Part shown: positions 46,040-57,030 of the stretch, piece after piece | Position numbering within the stretch: the first letter of the stretch is position 1 | Layout of the letters: each line of letters opens with the position of its first letter | Assembly: GCA_022701365.1 (NCBI GenBank) | Contig: JAKUHH010000040.1 | Coordinates: 310,001 to 374,000 of the forward strand | DNA from: Mycocentrospora acerina | Taxonomy: Eukaryota > Ascomycota > Dothideomycetes > Pleosporales | Direction: 5' to 3' | DNA: 64,000 nucleotides | Notes under the pieces: model-generated | What the model saw: the letters and a program-made list of their open reading frames with translations, nothing else | Told to the model about the DNA's origin: nothing | Database searches by the model: none | Position numbers and translations under genes: made by a program

Positions 46040-46931
46040 TCACCCCGCCTTCTTCTGTTTCTCTGCCGCCGTGTGCCTCGCTTTGTACTCTCGGGGGCTT
46101 TCTGAGGTCTTGGAAACAGCTCCACCCAATATCTGTACCATGCTCGGCTTCGACCACATTCCAACCTTTCGCTCCTTAGCCTTCTCTTCCGCAGCACGGT
46201 ACTTTGCTTCAGATGTTCCAAATTCTGCACCGCTCTTTGCTTCATAGACAGTTGCTAAGCCCATCTTGAGCATCTCCAGCCCAACATCTTTTCTCAAGAA
46301 CCACCTGCGCACGTACACCTGTGCAACAACCCTATCATACTGATCGCGTCTATATATGTGTGCACGTACACGTTGGTTGTGAACCAAGTTGGTAAGCCAG
46401 TCATAAGCCTCCTTCGAGTATGGTTGCGCCTCTCGACCCCAATGTGCCATTTCTGGGGCATCAACACCAGCGATTCGGATATGAAGCTGTGTGTGGTGTT
46501 AGAGATATGTAGAGTCAAAGTCAAGGACACAGAGCTCACTCTCGAGCCGCCTCGCTTACCGTTTGTTTGGACAGTTGATCTCTTTTTGTTGGAACTTTCT
46601 TCCATGGTAGCCAATCCCATCCAGCTAACCTCCCACCAGGTGTGTGATACAGCCTGAAGTTATCTGCATCGCCAACACTCGTGACTTTGCCAAATATGGT
46701 CCGGCGCCGAAAATAGTCAGGCTTGATGTGATTTACGCTTGGTATACGCCGCAGGTACGCTTTGTACAGGCGTAGACCAGCAATAGTCGATAGTGTTAGC
46801 ACAATGGACGGAATCAGGGTTCCAGGATCTGTGAACACGGTTGACCACTCGCTTGACTTGATGGACTCGGCCAAATCTGGCACATGATTCTTCCTCTTAT
46901 CATCTTCGCCGCTTGACCAAGGCCATCGCAT
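46040..46931 (-). CDS. LCL3: LCL3-like membrane-anchored staphylococcal-nuclease-fold protein
   Basis: Exons 46560-46931 and 46040-46486 with a 73-nt intron give 819 nt and 272 aa. A hydrophobic segment near residues 42-58 (LIPSIVLTLSTIAGLRLY) is followed by FRRRTIFGKVTSVGDADNFR and, across the intron, LHIRIAGVDAPEMAHWGRE, then YDRVVAQV, which carry the Arg, Asp/Glu and second Arg of the thermonuclease active site. The C-terminus is Lys/Arg-rich. Fungal Lcl3 is a probable endonuclease with a mitochondrial membrane anchor; its biological role is poorly defined. The catalytic pattern appears complete. Confidence 0.9.
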
Positions 46932-48314
46932 CGTTCGTTTTGCGAAGGAACCGCAGTCGTGGTAGGTTACTTAGGCATTGATTGTTCACGGAGATTAGTC
47001 CATCTCTCCGCATCTAAGCCGAAGATGACCCGCTCACGTGCACATGCTTAAGACCCAAGATGTAGCATTGCTACTAAATGCGCCTATTACACAACGTAGA
47101 AATACTGGGAAAGTGGCATGAGAGTTGAAAAGTTTCCATCTAAACACACATGCCGGATTGGAAATTTTATGTCATAAGTCCATTCACAAATACATTTCTA
47201 CACAAGAGGGGAATGCTCAGTTTGTCCAATATGTACCATCGATAAGCAAGTCCGGTTTACAGCCCTATTTTATCCTTGATGTCTTCTGAAAGTCTGGTTT
47301 ATTTCCAGAAAATATCTCAACTTGTGGATGTACATTGTTTTTGCAATTTCGCAGCGTATAGTTTTGTCCTTTTAAAATAACCACCACTCCCGATGTAACC
47401 TTATTTTGCCTTTCATAACCACCACTCGAGTTGTGAAACCTAGAGATGCGCTGACGTGTGATATGTAGCATTCGATCGATATCATGAGGCGACTTGTCAC
47501 GATCTAGTTGTAATAGCTGGTCTTCAATGATATACTATAGTTACACCATCAGCCTTGAAAACACCATAAGAGTATTGGACGAAGGAAGTAATGAATCTCA
47601 TCGCACTTGAATAGCAGACTAAGCATCGTGTATGCTCGACTACGTTTGGCGTAAGACTTGTATTATCTCTCAAAGGGTGATGACTGCGAGAGAGTGATCG
47701 GAGATTCGCAGCACGCCTTTATCACCCATACATGTCATCAACGAGGGTTGCAAGTTTACTTTCAGCCCTATGTGATCGACATGATTAGTGTTGTTTGAGT
47801 ATATGACGGCCGGTGCCGAATTAGTCGAGCGCTGCGTGCCATCTCCTCCGTGGGAGTGAGTGGTGTGTTGCAGGAGTTTATAGATCAGCGACACCGTTGC
47901 GCCGCTATGACTAGGAATTCGTTAGTCGCATAGCTTCGTTAGATCACTGTATATTTAGTGATGAGTAGAACATGTGTAGCTGAACCCAAAGCAGGTGGAC
48001 CATGAGTGGCGATCGTGAGGTTGTCGAAGGTGGCAGGGGCTACTAGGCGTGCTATGACCGCTGACTGCTCCTTGCTAGTGCTTTTCACGCCATCAACCTC
48101 GATTGACGGTTCAAAGGACATCCATTTGCGCGTCCAACGCTTCTGCCATCTTTTCAAGAACCAAATTCTCCATGACTGCAGATTACGCCCTCATTAGTTA
48201 CACTCATCAGACTGCTCTGTCTTCCACGCGAGTGGTCTGTTGCGATCAATAGCCCGTTCCTCGGCCGTATCAGGTGTCTCACGCGATTTCGTACCCTCGC
48301 CGTGGGTCGCCATC
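46932..48314. other. Divergent intergenic region (LCL3-like / LSD1-like)
   Basis: About 1.4 kb, AT-rich in 47050-47500. Short frames on the minus strand (for example 47939-48157) have no recognisable features. It presumably contains both promoters. Confidence 0.5.
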
Positions 48315-51300
48315 ATGTACTCCGCCTTCGCATCGACAGGCGACACACATACGATCGATGAAAGCGAATACCTATTCGACCAATCCAATGAAGATCTTCT
48401 TTCGTTGCCGATGACCCATGAGAGCATACACCTGAAAGGCAGTATCGACTCCATGCCTGGGCTTAGTAACCTAGGTTATGGTAGAGAATCGGCGACATCG
48501 TCCGTGCACTATGGCGATTCACTCGATACATCGGAGCCAAGTACTGGTCACTTGAGTGGTAGAGAGGAGCGAGAACATTCTGGTTTGGGTGCTCTCAACA
48601 ACGGATATGGATCTTACTACACACCGTCGCCTATGCAAAATCAGGATATACAAGGGGATGGCGTACAGGGCAGTCATACCAACTTGATGGCACACGTAAA
48701 TGGCAACACTTCACACATCACTTCGCTTGGGCCTACAACTTCTCACGCAGATCCTACATCATTACGAGCCAATCATAACTTCATGGCGCGAACCCCACAG
48801 AGCCTGAGTCGCGAGTCTCAGCCATCATCGACTCCTGAACTCCCTCAATCTCACGAACGTATTCGTTCAACAAAGGGAAAGACATCTGAGATCAAAGCAA
48901 GCTCGAGCATTCCTTCGGATCTTTCATGGCCAGAGTTCGGGCGACAGTGCATTCTGGCAGCAGAAAATAGTCGATTAAATCCATTCGCTCTACATCTTGC
49001 AGAATACAAATTGCTTCGGGAGCACGTTACCCAGGCTCAAGTCACAGTGTACTTGAATATTCGAAATGCCATCCTGAGACTGTGGCATCGAAATCCTTTA
49101 GTTCATGTATCTCCAGAGGAGGCTGCCGGATGCGCTCGCGACAAGCGCTATTTCAAGCTTGCAAGAACGGCCCATCTTTGGCTGTTGAGAAATGGATACA
49201 TCAACTACGGCTGCGTTGAAGTACCCAACACTGCAGGTTCCGTGTCACGATTAAAAGCCAAGCCAAGACGCACAATCGTGGTTATTGGAGCCGGAATGTC
49301 CGGGCTAGGATGCGCTCGGCATTTGGAGGGACTGTTTTCCCAGTTGGGCGAACAAATGTCAAGCGATGGTGAACGTCCGCCAAAGATTATTATCCTTGAA
49401 GCCCGTCCACGCCTTGGTGGGAGGGTGTATTCACATCCATTTCTCAATCAATCAGACTCGACACTTCCTCCAGGGCATCGCTGTACTGCTGAGATGGGTG
49501 CACAGATTGTCACTGGATACGAGCATGGAAATCCATTGAATGCGATTATCCGGGGACAACTCGGTATCCCATATCATGGTCTCCGCGATAACACAGTTCT
49601 GTACGACTATGATGGCACAATTGTTGAGAACAGCCAAGACATGCTGGTGGAAAAGCTGTACAACGACGTTCTAGAGCGGGCGAGCGTATACCGCCACAAG
49701 GCAGCGGCACATCGGACAGTTGAAGGAGATCGAAATCTCATGCTTTTTGGGCGTGAACCTAGTGACAATGGCGGACCGTCGATTGCGGAGTTGGAGAATT
49801 CCAAAACTCCACTACCTGTAAATGTGCAGAACTCGGCGTCGACAACCGAGGAGAAGCCCACTACCGGGGTAGAGAAACTTGCTGGACGGGCTTACCAGTT
49901 GAGCGCTGGCTTCAACCCCAACATTACAGCGGCAGAGGCAGTTCAGAACATGGGATGGAAGTTGAAGGCAGGTGTATCAATGATGCAGTCTCTGAACTTG
50001 GATCATGTCGCTAAGACGTACGACTACCCGGTCCTCGGACGAACAATGGATGAAGGCATTAGACAATACCAGAGCATAGTCGACATGAAGCCTAGAGACA
50101 TGCGCTTGCTCAGCTGGCACCATGCAAACCTCGAGTACGCAAATGCTGTTAGTGTGAACCAGCTGAGCCTGAGCGGCTGGGATCAGGACATGGGAAACGA
50201 GTTTGAAGGAGAGCACACTGAGATTATTGGAGGCTACCAGCAAGTTCCACGCGGACTGTGGCGTAGCCCGAGCGAGCTCGATGTTCGATTCAATACTCCA
50301 GTCAAGTCTATTGATTATAGCATAGGAGATGGCCGAGATGGCAAGGCTGTCAAGATTGAATCCACCAGCGGAGAGATTTTCGAGGCGGATCAGGTCATTA
50401 TAACCATACCTCTTGGTGTACTCAAGTCCGAGTCGATTACATTCCAGCCTCCACTACCCGACTGGAAGCGAGGAGTCATTGAGCGCATGGGGTTTGGACT
50501 TCTCAACAAGGTTAGTTGGATTGACGGCACTACTGCTACATGGGCTCACACTTGCAACAGATTGTTTTGGTTTACGAGAAAGCATTCTGGGAGCCTGATC
50601 GAGACATGTTTGGTCTGCTGAATGAAGCAGAACACGAGGCCAGCCTCCGACCCGAAGACTACTGTGCGAAACGAGGGCGGTTCTACCTGTTCTGGAATTG
50701 CATCAAAACAAGCGGCAAGCCTGTGCTAATTGCACTCATGGCAGGCGAGGCTGCCCACTATGCTGAAAAGACGTCCAACGATCAGCTCATCAAGGAGGTG
50801 ACGGATCGACTGGACTCGATCTTTGCGCCGAACCCGGTTCCACTTCCGTCGGAGACGATTGTCACGCGGTGGAGCAAAGACGCGTTTGCGCGCGGCAGTT
50901 ATTCGTTTGTTGGACCCAAAACACGTGCGGGCGATTACGATGTCATGGCGCGGCCTCATGGGCCATTGCATTTTGCAGGCGAGGCGACGTGCGGCACGCA
51001 TCCTGCGACGGTGCACGGAGCTTACCTATCTGGCCTCCGTGTTGCCGCCGAGGTCATGGAGACGATTGTGGGACCCATCAAAGTACCAAGACCGCTCGTT
51101 GAGAAGAGAATTGTCAAGCTGGAGCAAGCATCACCGTCGGTTGCAGATGCAAAGCGTAAATCGGAGGCAGCGCCCCTAGAGAACCGAATGGGGCGGGTGC
51201 AGCGAGATGAGGATTATGAAGCTGCCATTATCGGAGCGATTCTCGAGCAGATTGGAGAACGTCCGATCAAACCGGGGCGAGCAGGAGTGAACCCATTTTT

Positions 51301-51667
51301 GCTCTATACCAAGGACTTTTGGTACGTATGCAAAAAGGAGTGCGACGAAGCACGGCAAGCAGCGACAGGAGATGCAGAAGCAAAGGCAGCGAAGCAGGAA
51401 GTACGACTTGCGATTGGTCTAAGGTGGCGCACGGCAAGCGCAGAGGAGAAGAAGCCATACCTGGATCAGGCGACCAACGCTCGAGACGACGCCGAGGCGA
51501 ATGCAGCAAGCTTCAAGGAGCGTGTTGCGGTGTGGGATGTGGAAGCTGCACGGATACGCCGAGAGTACATTGTCGCGAACCCTCCGCCGTCTGGAAACGA
51601 GGACTTTATTCTTAATAGCCGGACTGCGATTGAACTGGGCGCCAGCAAGCGACTACGAAGGCTGTGA
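48315..51667 (+). CDS. LSD1-family lysine demethylase: SWIRM, amine oxidase, HMG box
   Basis: Two exons, 48315-50510 and 50561-51667, give 3303 nt and 1100 aa. A disordered N-terminus of about 200 residues is followed by a SWIRM domain (about 204-300, LSWPEFGRQCILAAENSRLN to LLRNGYINYGCV), then the FAD motif VVIGAGMSGLGCARHLE (about 319) and an amine-oxidase domain with ARPRLGGRVYSHPF, GFGLLNK-IVLVYEKAFW and LHFAGEATCGTHPATVHGAY. An HMG-box-like helical region follows (about 976-1066, NPFLLYTKDFWYVCKKE…). This order is typical of fungal LSD1 proteins (S. pombe Lsd1/2, Aspergillus HdmA type). Lys732, equivalent to the catalytic-site Lys of LSD1, is the last codon of exon 1. It is expected to be nuclear and to demethylate histone H3. 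ATG 48315 is the first in frame. Confidence 0.92.
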
Positions 51668-52980
51668 GGCACGCGATTTGCGACGAGTGTTTTTTTTTTC
51701 TCGTCTTCTTCTTCTCGTCTTCTTCTTCTTTACTTTTTTTTGTTTAATATTTTTTTTATATTTTTCCCCTTCTTGTATTGTAATTCTACATGTTGTGAGT
51801 GCATGCTGTGCGCGGTTTAGCATTTGTTAGGGGCGTTTGTGCATGTGGGTTGGGCCTGAGGCAAGGAGGGAACCGGGTAAAAGGGTCCAGGCTAGGATGG
51901 GACGGGGACGGAGGGATCTGTGCGCCAACACGTTCTGTTGGGAGGCGTTTGCGGGGGATGTGGGCGGTCGCCACCTGTGCCTCGCCTGGTCATGTATGCA
52001 TTGGTGGAGGCGCGGTTAGCAAGGCATGTAGGCATGTAGGCATGTAGGCAGTAGAAGCCCGAGGGCAACAATGGACAATTGTCACGCATGGGTGCAAGTG
52101 TTGAGGCTGCCCTCGTGCTCACTTGGCCCCCGGCCAGGGCGTGGCAGGCGCAAGAGCAGTGGTTCTCGGAGAAGGAGGCTTGGGGATCATGGGCTCACGT
52201 CGCGACCGCAGAGCAGGAACGCGCTAGAGGGCAGCAGCCAATCAGCGGCGGGGGGAGCCTGCGCGAGCCTTGATTCTAGAAGCAGACGGCGTGAGTGGTG
52301 GATTCCAGCGGTGCAGGCGAAGAGGTCGCCAGGCACGGTGGTGGAAGTGGAGGTGGTGGTGGAAGTGGAGGTGGTGGTGTAAAGAGGGCAGGCGGGGTGC
52401 AGAGTGGAGTGTGGAGTGTGGAATGTGCAGTGAGTAGTGTGCAGTGTGTAGTGTGCAGTGTGCAGTGTGCAGTGTGCAGTGTGCAGTGTGCAGTGTGGAA
52501 TGTGCAGTGTAGAGTGTGGAATGTGGAATGTGCAGCGTGGAATGCGCGTGGACAAGGCAGAGGCAGAGGCAGAGTGCACAGCGGCCGTTGGCAGGCAGAC
52601 CGCCCGTCGATGCCTCGTGGCGCGGCGACTGGCGGCAGGGCAGGGCCGCGCATCGGTCGTCGGCGCTGATGGCCTCTTCTGCAGCGAACGCGTGCACTAT
52701 CGCGTTGGCGTTAGCTCGCCCTGCTCTGCCTCTGCTCGCTCCTTCGACTCCTGCCCGGCCTGGCTGTCTAGTTGTAGGGACCGTGTGCCGCGCCCCCAAT
52801 GTCCACCTCGCCCTCGCCTTCGCCTTTGCCCTTGCCCTTGCCCTTGCCCATCCTCGCCATCTCCGCCGCCTGAACACTCGCCCGAGCCCGCGCCGCCGCC
52901 CCGTCGCCGCTCCCTCTGCGCACACTGTCGCCCGCTCCCGTCTGCTCCAGCGCCGTCGTTGCCCGCCGCCGCCCTCGACC
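51668..52980. other. LSD1-like 3' region and creB-like promoter
   Basis: Contains a pyrimidine-rich tract after the LSD1-like stop (about 51690-51770), a GGTGGTGGAAGT-type run (about 52349-52378) and a 7-bp minisatellite (52402-52544). From 52700 it is GC-rich and pyrimidine-rich up to the ATG at 52981. Long frames on both strands here are low-complexity artefacts. Confidence 0.55.
52402..52544. repeat. 7-bp minisatellite, GTGTGCA units
   Basis: Six perfect consecutive GTGTGCA units lie at about 52451-52492, flanked by diverged units (GTGTGGA, GTGTAGT and similar) over about 140 bp. It lies about 440 bp upstream of the creB-like start codon. Confidence 0.92.
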
Positions 52981-55548
52981 ATGACCTCATTCTTCGGCCG
53001 CCTCAAGTCGGGCGCGGTGAGTGTGCCCGTGCCTGTGCCTGTGCCTGTGCCTACACTCACACATGGACTGCATGTTTGTGCGTGCTGACGTGCCCCTGCT
53101 GCAGCCCCCTCTGACGCCCACCTCTGGCCTGCCGCCCGTCAAGAAGGATCCCAATGCGCCCGAGCAGACGCCGCTGGAGAAGCTGCTGCTCAACGCCGGC
53201 CCGTTGCGCGGCGACGGCAGCGACAAGTTCTTTGGCTTTGAGAATGTGAGCGCTCCTCCCAGCCTGCACCTGCACCCGCACCTGCACCTGCATCCGCGCC
53301 TGCATCCGCGCCCGCACCCAGGCTAACACGCAGTCCCCCCGCCCAGTTTGGCAGCACATGGTACGCGCCACCCTCTCCCCGCCCACGACGCCGCCTGCCC
53401 CTCTGATCCGTCGCTTACTCGGTGCCCAGCTACTGCAACTCGGTCGTCCAATGCCTCTACTACTCGGTGCCCTTCCGCGAGCAGGTCATCAACTTCCCCG
53501 CCAGGTCGCCCCCAGAAGCCCTCGAGCGCCCGCCCCAGCCCCTGCGCGTCAACACGAACCTCGCCAATGGCCAGAGCACTGCCATCTCGCCGCCAGGCCG
53601 CACCTCCATCTCCAGCCCCATCGCGCGCACACCGGGCAAGCCCGCCACCACGCCAGGCGCCCCGGGCCAGCCCCCAGGCACCAAGCCCGAGGACAACAAG
53701 GACTCGCCCGAGTACAAGAAGAAGCAGGCCTTGGCCGCCGGCCCTGTGCTGACCATGGACTATGAAAACTCAAAGGCATACGGCATGTCCGAGTCGTTGT
53801 TTTCGTCGCTAAAGGACATCTTCGAAGCAGTCATAGCACATCAGTCTCGCATGGGTATCGTCAGCCCCCACAAGTTCCTCGAGATACTGCGGCGGGACAA
53901 TGAAATGTTCCGGACGCCCATGCATCAAGACGCACATGAATTTCTGAATCTGTTGCTAAACGAGGTGGTTGAGAATGTCGAGGCGTTCTCAAAGTCACGC
54001 ATCACAGAGCTAGGCGAGGCCGACACAAACGGAGCAACCACCAACTCGGAGGCGGTCGCGCCAGAACAACCCTCTACTACTACTGTTGCTGCTACTACTA
54101 CTGCGGGTATCAACACTGGCTGGGTGCATGAGCTCTTCGAGGGCACGCTGACATCTGAGACACGATGTCTGACGTGCGAAAACACATCACAACGAGACGA
54201 GGCATTTCTGGATTTGTCCGTGGATCTCGAGCAGCATTCGTCGGTTACCAGCTGCTTGCGCAAGTTTTCACAGGAGGAAATGCTGTGCGAGCGGAATAAG
54301 TTCCATTGCGACAACTGCGGAGGCCTGCAGGAGGCGGAGAAGAGGATGAAGATTAAGCGGTTACCCAAGATTCTGGCCCTACACTTGAAGCGCTTCAAGT
54401 ACACGGAAGATCTGCAGCGACTACAGAAGCTATTCCATCGTGTCGTATACCCATACTACTTGCGCCTATTCAACACAACCGACGACGCAGAAGACCCAGA
54501 CAGGCTATATGAATTATATGCCGTAGTCGTACACATTGGTGGTGGCCCTTACCACGGACATTACGTATCAATCATCAAGACACAAGACCGCGGTTGGCTG
54601 CTCTTCGACGACGAAATGGTCGAGCCCGTCGACAAGGCCTACGTGCGCAACTTCTTCGGCGGCGAAAACGTTCTTGCGTGCGCATACGTGCTCTTCTACC
54701 AAGAAACCACCGAAGAGGCAATGATGAAGGAGCAAGAAGAGGAGGGTCTTGCAGCCGCCAAACAAGCCACAGAGCTCAACCAAGAACCCATCACAGTCAC
54801 CACTCCCAAAGCAACAAACGGCTTCTCGTTTCCCCTCCACCACCCCACCACCCCTGGTGTTGAGGAATCCGACCAATTCGCCAGTCTCAACCACGCGGCC
54901 ACGGCCCCCGCCCTCGCCCAAGCATCCACCGAGCACGTCCCCGTCGAGCACGTCTCGACCAACATCCCCGTCCTGGGCGCGCGCAAAAGCAACATGGGTC
55001 TCTTCAAGAACCTCAAGGAAGAAAAGGAGCGCAAAGCCGAAGCCAAGGAACTCGAGCGCCAGGCCAAGCAAAAACGAAAGGAAATGGAAATCCAACGCCG
55101 CGAAAACTACAAGAAGCAGGAAGATGACCTCAAGGCTGCGCTTGCTGCGAGCAAGCAGTCCAAGGCCGAAGACGACAAGAAACGCGCCAACGGCGTTGGC
55201 GAGGACCAAGCATCGACGTCGACAAACGCGACAAGAGACAGTAGCGTTAGTGTCAACGGAAGCGGAAGCGGAATCCTAAACGGAAACGGAAACGGAAATG
55301 GGTACGGAAATGCAAATGCAAATGGGATGCCAACGCCGTCGAGTCTGGGCAAGAGCAGCGGGCTAAGTCGCTTTAGACACACGAGCATGAGCCTCAAGGG
55401 TAAGCCAAAGTTCTGGTCAGCCGGCAAGGACAAAGACGTTGGAACTGCGGTGGACGAAGTACCCAAGGACGACGAGGAAAAAGAAAAGGAAAAGGATAAC
55501 AAGAACCGGTTTAGCCTTGGGAGAAAGAAGAGCACGTTTAAATTTTAG
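52981..55548 (+). CDS. creB: CreB-like ubiquitin C-terminal hydrolase (USP family)
   Basis: Four exons, 52981-53016, 53105-53245, 53347-53360 and 53430-55548, give 2310 nt and 769 aa. The USP Cys box reads FENFGSTCYCNSVVQCLYY with catalytic Cys64, whose codon is split TG|C by intron 3. The QDAHEFLN and CDNCGGLQEAEKRM segments and the His box (GGGPYHGHYVSI, His441; FDDEMVEPV) follow. A long charged coiled coil (EEKERKAEAKELERQAKQKR) and a low-complexity Gly/Asn/Ser tail complete the protein, as in CreB of Aspergillus, a deubiquitinase in carbon catabolite repression that works with the WD40 protein CreC. The Pro/Thr-rich insertion at about 95-160 is also usual for the family. Exon 3 is only 14 nt. 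Confidence 0.92.
53347..53360 (+). other. 14-nt microexon carrying the start of the USP Cys box
   Basis: The sequence is …cgcccag, TTTGGCAGCACATG, gtacgcg…. The exon encodes Phe-Gly-Ser-Thr and two bases of catalytic Cys64. Flanking introns are 53246-53346 (101 nt, branch GGCTAAC) and 53361-53429 (69 nt). Confidence 0.88.
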
Positions 55549-56490
55549 AAATGTGTGTGTGTGTGCGTGCGTGCGGGTTTGATTGATTGATTGTTTGTTT
55601 GGTTATTCGTTCGTTTCTCAAATTCTTCTCGATTGGCCGTTGAATGAGTGGATGATGGATGGATGGATGGATGGATGGATGGATGGATGGATAGCTGGCT
55701 GGCTGGAGTGAAATAGAACGATATAGAGAAGAGGAGAGGAGAGGAGAGGAGAGTGTAGTAGAGTAGAGCGAAGTGAAGTGAAGTGAAGTGAAGTGGAGTA
55801 AAGTGCAAATTAAAGTGCAATAAAGAGAGAGACACAGAGAAAGAGAGAAAGAGAGAAAGATAGAGAGCCAAGCAGCTTATTTTGTATCATTTTCCCTCCC
55901 TCTTCAAACCCCCTTTTTAAACCCTTTAATCCCGCCACTTTGCTTGTTTGCTTGTTTTGTAACATTTCCTCTCGTCTTCTCCTTCGTCCTTTTTCCCTCT
56001 TCCTTCTTCCTACTTCCTGTTTTTTCTTTCTTTCTTCCTTGTTGCATACATACATATATATATATAATTAGGAGTATAGTTATGGTTATGCCCATGGTTA
56101 TGCTTGTGACTGGAAGTATGATTGGCATTGTAGGTCATGGAGAATAGCTTGCATCGTGTAAACAAAATTAGTATATTTATATATATATATATATTTTGCC
56201 TTTCGAATGTGAGCTTGAGCTTTGTGACTTTGATGTCTGCCCGCTTTTTATACATAGTGTATGCCCTAATTCCAGTCGTAGAGCACCTTCTCCTCTACAC
56301 CTATTTTTCCCTCTCGTTTTGCCTTGTGGGATGCGTACCGCATACATACGGCTCCTTCGCATCGGCACCTCCTCTCATCCAATCCCACTTGACACCACCA
56401 ACATTCGAAAAATTTCGACCATGATCCCCAACGCCATACCATGTCAATTTTCATCCCATCCAATAACGCCTATTTCCCATCTACTTCTCC
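55549..56490. other. Convergent 3' region with microsatellite cluster
   Basis: Between creB-like (+) and YOS1 (-). It contains GGAT repeats (about 55654-55694), GAGGA pentamers (about 55731-55753), AAGTG pentamers (55771-55795), GA-rich tracts to 55865 and TA runs near 56055 and 56175. It is probably 3' UTR sequence. No gene is supported. Confidence 0.6.
55654..55795. repeat. Adjacent microsatellites: (GGAT)n, (GAGGA)n, (AAGTG)n
   Basis: Three different short tandem repeats follow each other within 150 bp directly downstream of the creB-like stop codon. Confidence 0.9.
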
Positions 56491-57030
56491 TCAACCCAAA
56501 ACAAGTAGATATATTATCATCAAAAAGTTAATAGGAATCAGCGGTACTGCCTACATATCAGTATGTATTCCCTCTGCATCACTCTCGTCCAAAAATTCTG
56601 TATGCTACACCAGGGAGGGGAAAACGTACTCCGCATAACTGTCCTCACAGACGACACTAGGTTTATCATCCGCGCCTTTATGCTTGCGTCATCCCGCTGT
56701 CCGCCGAATCCTGCAGGCTCGGCAGATACCGTCCAGCCAACTGTTGAGGTATATTTAGTACTGTATTCTGGGTTTCCAAGGCAGAGTCAAGGGCAGAGGA
56801 GGTGGTGTGTCTTGGGTATGTGTCGATAATAAAGTATGCGTGGGTGGGACGTACTGCGCGCGAGAAAGCGGTCTTCGGAGAGAATGGCTATGGCGTTGAT
56901 TAGGAGGACGGCGACTGTATATGAGTGTTAGTTTGCGGTCGTGAGTGTGCGGTGGATGAGGTACGCGATTAGGAGGGATGCGATGCGATGGCGTACCGTA
57001 AAAGAGGCCGCCGAGGCCGAATAGCAACAT
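56491..57030 (-). CDS. YOS1: YOS1-like ER-Golgi transport protein
   Basis: Four exons, 56997-57030, 56855-56914, 56630-56740 and 56491-56546, give only 261 nt and 86 aa, the size of yeast Yos1 (85 aa). The protein reads MLLFGLGGLFYVAVLLINAI, AILSEDRFLARIGW, a short polar middle (FGGQRDDASIKARMINLVSS), VRTVMRIPLIPINFLMIIYL and LVLG. Two membrane segments flank a conserved ARIGW and VRTVMR core. Yos1 partners Yip1/Yif1 in COPII vesicle transport between ER and Golgi. Introns are 82, 114 and 83 nt, so almost half the gene is intronic; no single frame shows the protein. Confidence 0.92.

Noticed and set aside
47939..48157. Small minus-strand frame upstream of the LSD1-like gene
   Set aside because: 72 codons without a known motif or supporting splice sites.
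52242..53060. 272-codon minus-strand frame opposite the creB-like promoter
   Set aside because: Made of minisatellite and GC-rich low-complexity sequence; contradicts the well-supported gene on the other strand.
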